A stretch of 10,066 nt of DNA from a bacterium (lineage in GTDB: Bacteria > Vulcanimicrobiota > Xenobia > Xenobiales > Xenobiaceae). Location: NCBI GenBank assembly GCA_017444045.1, contig JAFSXO010000067.1:1-10066 (forward strand). The letters are read 5' to 3'. The notes under the pieces are model-generated. The model was not told the DNA's origin. It searched no databases and worked only from the letters and a program-made list of their open reading frames with translations. Below are positions 6,350-10,066 of the stretch, in pieces. A program made the translations under genes and the position numbers. How positions within the stretch are numbered: the first letter of the stretch is position 1; every line of letters begins with the position of its first letter.

Positions 6350-7256
6350 CTGTTAGCCCATCTTTTAGCGGGGTGTGCGGCTGCCACTGCAAAAGCTTGT
6401 TGGCTTTGGCTATGTCGGGACAGCGGCGGGTGGGGTCATCGCCTGGCAGGGGCTTAAAGCAGATCTGGCAAGGGCGTCCCGTTACTGTTTGCACGAAATC
6501 TGTCAGCTCGCGTATAGTTATCTCCTGGGGATTGCCCAGGTTTATAGGCCCTCTTTCCGCCGAATCGAACATGGCCAGCAGACCGCCGACCAAATCATCG
6601 ACATAGCAGAAGGAGCGCGTCTGCGAGCCGTCGCCGTAAATAGTCAAAGGTGTTCCATATAAAGCCTGGTTGGGGAAATTGGTAATGACCCGGCCGTCGT
6701 CGGGCTGCATAAACGGCCCGTAGGTATTAAAGATGCGCACGATGGCGGTGCTTATTCCGTAAGTCTCGGCGTAGGCTGTAGTCATAGCTTCGGAAAAGCG
6801 TTTGGCTTCGTCGTACATGGAACGGGGCCCGACGGTATTGACATTGCCCCGGTATTCTTCTGTCTGCGGATGCACTGTTGGCTCGCCGTAGATCTCCGAT
6901 GTGGAGGTTATCAGGTAGCGCGCCTTGTGGGCACGGGCTACCTCCAGAGTGTTGGCTGTGCCCACCGATCCGGTCAGCAGAGTCTCTATGGGCTGGGCTT
7001 GGTAGGCCGGAGGAGAGGCGGGACAGGCTAGGTTCATAACGCCGTCAAAATGCACTAGGTCTGGGGAAAATTTTTGCTGCATCAGAGCGCGATCGCATAT
7101 GTCGCCTTCTATAAAGCGGAGGGGCAGATCTTCTATATTCTCGCGTTTGCCCGTATAAAGGTTGTCGATTACGGTCACCTCGTCACCGCGTTTCAACAAG
7201 GCGCGGCATAAATTGGCCCCGATAAATCCAGCTCCGCCGGTTACTAAAATATGCAT
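6324..7256 (-). CDS. UDP-glucuronate decarboxylase (UDP-xylose synthase) family SDR
   Basis: 310 residues, the usual length of single-domain UXS enzymes. They convert UDP-glucuronate to UDP-xylose with bound NAD, in the cytosol, to supply pentoses for surface glycans. Visible features are the Rossmann motif GGAGFIG (7-13), LACPASPPAYQ (76-86), TSTSEIYGEP (117-126), the catalytic YxxxK pair Tyr148/Lys152 in SMYDEAKR, RIFNTYGP (174-181) and the Arg pair 277-278 in DDPTRRCPDI. These segments separate UXS from dTDP-glucose dehydratases and UDP-galactose epimerases. The frame stays open to 7433, but the start at 7256 is chosen because the Rossmann strand begins there and GGAG lies at 7268-7265, 8 nt upstream. 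The extended version would add 59 non-homologous residues and overlap dprA. No UDP-glucose dehydrogenase or glycosyltransferase gene is nearby. Activity is inferred from motifs. Confidence 0.88.
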   Translation of the reverse strand: MHILVTGGAGFIGANLCRALLKRGDEVTVIDNLYTGKRENIEDLPLRFIEGDICDRALMQQKFSPDLVHFDGVMNLACPASPPAYQAQPIETLLTGSVGTANTLEVARAHKARYLITSTSEIYGEPTVHPQTEEYRGNVNTVGPRSMYDEAKRFSEAMTTAYAETYGISTAIVRIFNTYGPFMQPDDGRVITNFPNQALYGTPLTIYGDGSQTRSFCYVDDLVGGLLAMFDSAERGPINLGNPQEITIRELTDFVQTVTGRPCQICFKPLPGDDPTRRCPDIAKANKLLQWQPHTPLKDGLTATWEWFQR

Positions 7257-7264
7257 GATGTATG

Positions 7265-7268
7265 CTCC
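7265..7268 (-). promoter_or_regulatory. Ribosome binding site deciding the UXS start
   Basis: GGAG with 8-nt spacing to the ATG at 7256. It supports this start over the upstream in-frame ATG at 7433. Confidence 0.65.
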
Positions 7269-7392
7269 GTATTCGTGATATTCTGTTGCTGTCTGTCCTT
7301 GGTCTGCTGTCGGCCGTTTGCTGATTGGTGCGCTAAAGCGCCTGTTCTGCTCAGACTGGCAGCTTCTCAGGTCTGGGCGCTGTGAAGCTTTG

Positions 7393-8496
7393 TTAGGTAG
7401 GGATCCATATTCCTTCCGGCAGACACTGCACATGCCCTGCTATGTTTAGCTGGTTCAAAGCCGATGCCGTTAGTCCTGGAGCGAGGCGGCATTTTTCCAC
7501 CAATTCATTGACGGTGCTGCCCTCTGCTGTCAGGTTTTTTAGTATGATGCTGGCGGAGGGGGAGATGGCGGGGGCGTTTTCTGCTGCTGATGAGGCTGGC
7601 TCAAATACCTGCAGCACATCGAAAACATCGCGCACATGCCGCACGGGGTTAGCCCCGTCCAGTATCAGCTGCAGGCAGCCTCCGCTTTGCAGCACGTCTA
7701 GAGCTCCGGGTACGGCCATGACCTCGCGGCCTAAATCGTTGGCGATGTTGGCGGTTATGAGGGCGCCGCTGTGGTTAGAGGCCTGCACGATAATGGTGCC
7801 CATGGCCAAAGCCGCAATTATGCGGTTGCGGGCGGGAAAGTGCCAGGCGTTGGGCTGGGTGCCGTAGGCGTATTCGCTGATTACATTGCCCACGGCGGCA
7901 ATATGGCGCTGCAGGCGGGCGTTTTCCCGGGGGTAGTATATGTCCAGGCCGCATCCGATTACGGCTATTGTGTGGCCGCCGCCTTTTAAAGCTCCGCGAT
8001 GGGCCTGGGCGTCTATGCCCCTGGCTAAGCCGCTGGTTATGGTTAACCCGCGTTCGGCCAGTCCGCGGGCCAGAATAGCGGCCTGCGACATGCCGTATGG
8101 AGTGGCCAGCCGCGAGCCCACGATGGCTATTTGGTTGCTTACTTGCAGGCTTTTCTGGCCGGCAACAAAGAGCGCAGCCGGAGGCTGGGGCAGGTCGAAG
8201 AGCTGGCGGGGATATTCCGCGTCTGCAGGGGTGACGATGCGCTCGCGGCGCTTGGCCGCTCTCTCCTCTAGGGCTTTAATTTTGTCTATAACGAAGCCCG
8301 AACTGGATGGAGCGCTGTCGGTAGGGCGGGAGCCGAGCAGGCGCTCGGCGGTTTCTTGGGCGCTGCGGAATCTGGCTAGGCATTTCCAAAGCTCGCGCGG
8401 CGTGATCTCTTTGCATTGGGACATAGTCAGCCAGGCTAGGTGTTCCTGATAGCGTTCTTTGTCGTTGGCGAACTTAGGCGCGTATTCGTGGGGCAT
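7393..8496 (-). CDS. dprA: DprA/Smf, DNA-processing protein
   Basis: 367 residues, close to typical full-length DprA. It loads RecA onto incoming single-stranded DNA during transformation and acts in the cytosol. An N-terminal helical region (about 15-60) precedes the Rossmann-like core: YPRQL...PPAALFVAG (95-113), AIVGSR (124-129), SGLARGID (155-162), AVIGCGLDIYYPREN (178-192), SEYAYGTQPNAWHFPARNRI (207-226), SGALITAN (243-250) and GREVMAVPG (256-264). A C-terminal winged-helix-like segment follows (about 315-367). The position before the SGALITA segment is VQAS, where I would expect VEA, so Gln replaces the usual Glu. The ATG at 8496 follows AGGAGG with only 4-nt spacing. The UXS gene begins 136 nt downstream on the same strand, without an obvious terminator between. 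Confidence 0.95.
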   Translation of the reverse strand: MPHEYAPKFANDKERYQEHLAWLTMSQCKEITPRELWKCLARFRSAQETAERLLGSRPTDSAPSSSGFVIDKIKALEERAAKRRERIVTPADAEYPRQLFDLPQPPAALFVAGQKSLQVSNQIAIVGSRLATPYGMSQAAILARGLAERGLTITSGLARGIDAQAHRGALKGGGHTIAVIGCGLDIYYPRENARLQRHIAAVGNVISEYAYGTQPNAWHFPARNRIIAALAMGTIIVQASNHSGALITANIANDLGREVMAVPGALDVLQSGGCLQLILDGANPVRHVRDVFDVLQVFEPASSAAENAPAISPSASIILKNLTAEGSTVNELVEKCRLAPGLTASALNQLNIAGHVQCLPEGIWIPT

Positions 8497-8500
8497 GTGA

Positions 8501-8507
8501 CCTCCTA
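8501..8507 (-). promoter_or_regulatory. dprA ribosome binding site, with complementary upstream sequence
   Basis: TAGGAGG (8507-8501) is a full Shine-Dalgarno for dprA. Its exact complement CCTCCTA lies upstream on the same strand at 8589-8583, so a transcript starting beyond 8589 could mask the site. A small hairpin TAGCC-AGCA-GGCTA (8546-8533) lies between them. Confidence 0.5.
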
Positions 8508-8578
8508 ATCTCTGGCACAGGCAGTATTCTTATAGCCTGCTGGCTACGGTTTGGCTGCTGTATGTGCGTTACAGCATT

Positions 8579-8584
8579 ATTATA
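8579..8584 (-). promoter_or_regulatory. Possible dprA -10 element (TATAAT)
   Basis: A perfect TATAAT, 82 nt upstream of the dprA ATG. No good -35 is seen at 16-18 bp. A transcript from here would begin near 8572 and so would omit the complement of the dprA ribosome site. Confidence 0.4.
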
Positions 8585-8598
8585 GGAGGCGTTTGTTA

Positions 8599-8664
8599 AT
8601 GCTATATTGGCATTTTGTTGTATTATGGTTTCTTCGTTATTGCCGATTTGTTACTAATACTTAA
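8599..8664 (+). CDS. Possible 21-residue hydrophobic small protein
   Basis: The ATG at 8599 follows a perfect AGGAGG (8584-8589) with 9-nt spacing. The ORF encodes MLYWHFVVLWFLRYCRFVTN plus Thr and ends in TAA. The peptide is aromatic and hydrophobic enough to enter a membrane. Start, spacing and a nearby AT-rich -10-like TATTAT (8578-8583) are the only support. The AGGAGG may instead matter as the complement of the dprA ribosome site on the other strand. No homology can be judged at this length. Confidence 0.25.
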   Translation: MLYWHFVVLWFLRYCRFVTNT

Positions 8665-8747
8665 GCGCGTGTCTGTAGGTCTTAGCTGTGTAATCGTTTA
8701 CTCTGGCCTGCTCATGGTCGACATAGACTGCGCCTGCATTGACTTAG

Positions 8748-9284
8748 CTAAATATCAATGTAGGGTGGCTGCGGTTGCGCTGAAACGGAACCTATCTCAG
8801 TATATATTATGCCGTTATTTTTGCTTATAGACTGCATCAGCGTTATTCTTTTGACCTGCATTGAAGTAGGCTGGATAATTATACTAGACAGTTTATCTTT
8901 ATCTGCGTTTCTCGCCTTGTTAAGGAATGTAATATACGGTCTGAACTTATATCTGTCGTATGGAATCCTCGCCCTTTTAAGTTGAAGACGAAGGCGTAAT
9001 ACAAGTGCTGCCAGTTCATCGTTTTCTTCTATACCAAGCCACCACAGTACCCCAAAGCGTCCTATCTTGTTCATAGTAATTGTAAAGGGGTATAGCTTTG
9101 CATCTTTCATGGCTGCTAGAACAGTGCAGTGATCATTGAACTCTTCGAGAAATGCCAGTGTCATATGCAGGTTTGCTGCAGGAGTATAGTTGCCCGTTAC
9201 TCCTTCCCGCTTAAAGATTTCCTGTACGTTCTTGACTTGCTTTTTGATCTCATGGCTTAGCTGAATCGCAATATACAGTCTCAT
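8748..9284 (-). CDS. thpR: 2H phosphoesterase, ThpR/2'-5' RNA ligase family, second motif altered
   Basis: 178 residues, the usual length of the family. ThpR enzymes open 2',3'-cyclic phosphates at RNA ends and can join 2'-5' in vitro. They use two HxT/S motifs. The first is intact (NLHMTLAFL, His40-x-Thr42). The second reads FRPYITFL (114-121), so Tyr117 (codon TAT) stands where catalytic His is expected. This should weaken or abolish the usual activity, unless another residue replaces it. The gene is clearly poorer in GC than its neighbours (about 35-48% in sampled 60-nt stretches against about 65% in dprA), which suggests recent transfer or relaxed selection. It has its own strong promoter. 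The ATG at 9284 is preceded by GAGG at 9300-9297, a long 12-nt spacing. Family assignment is good; activity is doubtful. Confidence 0.85.
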   Translation of the reverse strand: MRLYIAIQLSHEIKKQVKNVQEIFKREGVTGNYTPAANLHMTLAFLEEFNDHCTVLAAMKDAKLYPFTITMNKIGRFGVLWWLGIEENDELAALVLRLRLQLKRARIPYDRYKFRPYITFLNKARNADKDKLSSIIIQPTSMQVKRITLMQSISKNNGIIYTEIGSVSAQPQPPYIDI

Positions 9285-9333
9285 TAGCGTGGCTAACCTC
9301 GTTTGTGCGGGTATCTTTTCATCAGCTTTGGCT

Positions 9334-9362
9334 ATTATATCGCCTCATCCTTTATGTGTCAT
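9334..9362 (-). promoter_or_regulatory. Sigma70-type promoter of the ThpR-like gene
   Basis: The -35 ATGACA (9362-9357, 5/6 to consensus), a 17-bp spacer and a perfect -10 TATAAT (9339-9334) are on the minus strand. Transcription should start near 9327, giving a leader of about 43 nt. This is the best promoter in the window and separates the ThpR-like gene from the polymerase gene upstream. Confidence 0.75.
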
Positions 9363-9399
9363 GCGGATAAGCACGTTTTGAGCTGCTATTAATCAGTGC

Positions 9400-10066
9400 T
9401 TAATTTACCGCGGCCTGCTGAGAGATATGCTGGCTGTGCGGAAGCAGGGATTCGTTGGGGCATTGGGGCAGGGGCAGTGCCGTCAGCAGCGCGGCTGGGC
9501 GTATGGCGTTGGCGCCAAACCTTTGGCGTATGCTGTCTATAGCGGTCTCTAGCGCGTATAGGCGCTGTTCTGTAGGGGCACCACAAACTGGTTGTTGCCT
9601 GCCGTGAACGGGCCGAGGCTCGTCAGACGCTTCTGGCTCCATTTCAAATAGGCTCTGCTGCCAGGGCAGAAAAGCCGAAGCCAGTTTAGTAGCTCCTACA
9701 GTAAGCGCCCGCACGGGGTAAGGCCAGCTGTAATGGCGCAGAAAGAGCTGATAGCAGGCTTGGGCGAGGCTGCGCGTGCTCTGAGTAGGGGTATCGAGTG
9801 CGCTTTGGTAAGCATGTGTCTGCAGAAGGGTGTCTTTTACGCAGATATAAACGCCGAAAGCGCGCAGCTGGTGGTGCAGCAGCTTGGCGGTTATGGTGGG
9901 CATTAGGTGAAGTATGAGGCGCTGCACTTCGTCGTCGCTGTGCAGATCGGCGGTGCAGGTGGTGCCGTGGCTCAGCGATTTTATGGGGTACTGGGTGTCG
10001 GCAGGCATGACTCTGGAGGTATCGAGTCCGTTGGCCGACTGCCAGAGCATCAGGCCATTCTTTCCC
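9400..10066 (-). CDS. Y-family DNA polymerase, C-terminal part (5' end outside window)
   Basis: About 222 residues of the C-terminal region of a DinB/UmuC-like lesion-bypass polymerase. The frame stays open through the window edge, reading GKNGLMLWQSANGLDTSRV, so an internal Met near 10050 is not the start. The segment PIKSLSHGTTC is followed by a little-finger-like domain, then YPVRALTVGATKLA, QQSLFEMEPE and a final LETAIDSIRQRFGANAI. These match, as I know them, the tail of the 'DNA polymerase Y family' proteins common in clostridia: hinge, little finger, a clamp-binding-like QxSLF motif and an end segment around RRFG. The catalytic palm with its metal ligands is not visible. The gene probably forms its own transcription unit, since a promoter for the next gene begins 38 nt after its stop. 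Confidence 0.82.
   Translation of the reverse strand, partial: GKNGLMLWQSANGLDTSRVMPADTQYPIKSLSHGTTCTADLHSDDEVQRLILHLMPTITAKLLHHQLRAFGVYICVKDTLLQTHAYQSALDTPTQSTRSLAQACYQLFLRHYSWPYPVRALTVGATKLASAFLPWQQSLFEMEPEASDEPRPVHGRQQPVCGAPTEQRLYALETAIDSIRQRFGANAIRPAALLTALPLPQCPNESLLPHSQHISQQAAVN

Larger units (their letters stand above)
8497..8747. other. Intergenic region between dprA and the ThpR-like gene
   Basis: 251 bp holding the dprA leader and possible promoter, the candidate small ORF and the 3' end of the ThpR-like transcript. No intrinsic terminator is seen after the ThpR-like stop. A longer plus-strand frame from a TTG at 8615 has no ribosome site and runs into the ThpR-like gene; it was not accepted. 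Confidence 0.5.

Noticed and set aside
7257..7433. N-terminal extension of the UXS gene starting at 7433
   Set aside because: The extra 59 residues do not resemble the family and overlap the end of dprA. The Rossmann strand and a GGAG site place the start at 7256.
8615..8830. 71-codon plus-strand hydrophobic ORF
   Set aside because: It needs a TTG start without a ribosome site and overlaps the 3' end of the ThpR-like gene on the other strand.
9400..10050. Polymerase fragment taken as a complete 216-residue protein starting at 10050
   Set aside because: The frame continues upstream to the window edge with family-typical residues, so the Met is internal and the gene is cut by the window.

Overview
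The window is a compact bacterial segment, about half to 60% GC by eye, with six clear genes on the minus strand, two on the plus strand and one more minus-strand gene cut by each edge. A FecR-type periplasmic protein, a CHASE2 receptor cyclase and an HD-GYP-like protein suggest a Gram-negative, probably proteobacterial, organism. The ModE-type regulator and the clostridial-looking Y-family polymerase tail would fit an anaerobe. The taxon cannot be fixed from the sequence.

Positions 1-5228 form a cyclic-nucleotide signalling block read on the minus strand. A secreted FecR-domain protein (4034-4900) is followed after 15 nt, in the same frame, by a 903-residue CHASE2 receptor cyclase (1307-4018). 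A 542-nt hairpin-rich non-coding stretch follows, then a cyclic-nucleotide-binding/HD protein (1-764, cut by the window edge). The cyclase has a complete catalytic domain with a guanylate-cyclase-like purine pair (Asp571/Cys646). A second, degenerate cyclase-like domain sits at its C-terminus. The neighbouring cNMP-binding domain has Thr after the phosphate-binding Arg, as in many cGMP-binding domains. Together these suggest a sensor, synthase and effector cassette that may use cGMP. Two 44-bp direct repeats (39/44 identical) flank the FecR-cyclase pair.

Positions 5189-6349 hold a plus-strand pair: a stand-alone ModE-type DNA-binding domain with no molybdate-sensing part, and a six-helix membrane protein resembling ECF-transporter S components. 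A near-perfect ModE-box-like palindrome overlaps the promoter of the pair. The membrane gene overlaps its convergent neighbour tail to tail by 26 bp.

Positions 6324-10066 are minus-strand genes: UDP-glucuronate decarboxylase-like SDR, DprA (DNA uptake and recombination), an AT-richer 2H phosphoesterase of the ThpR family whose second catalytic His is Tyr, and the C-terminal part of a Y-family DNA polymerase. They do not form an obvious pathway. A strong sigma70-type promoter drives the ThpR-like gene. The dprA leader contains complementary Shine-Dalgarno-like elements and may overlap a tiny plus-strand ORF.
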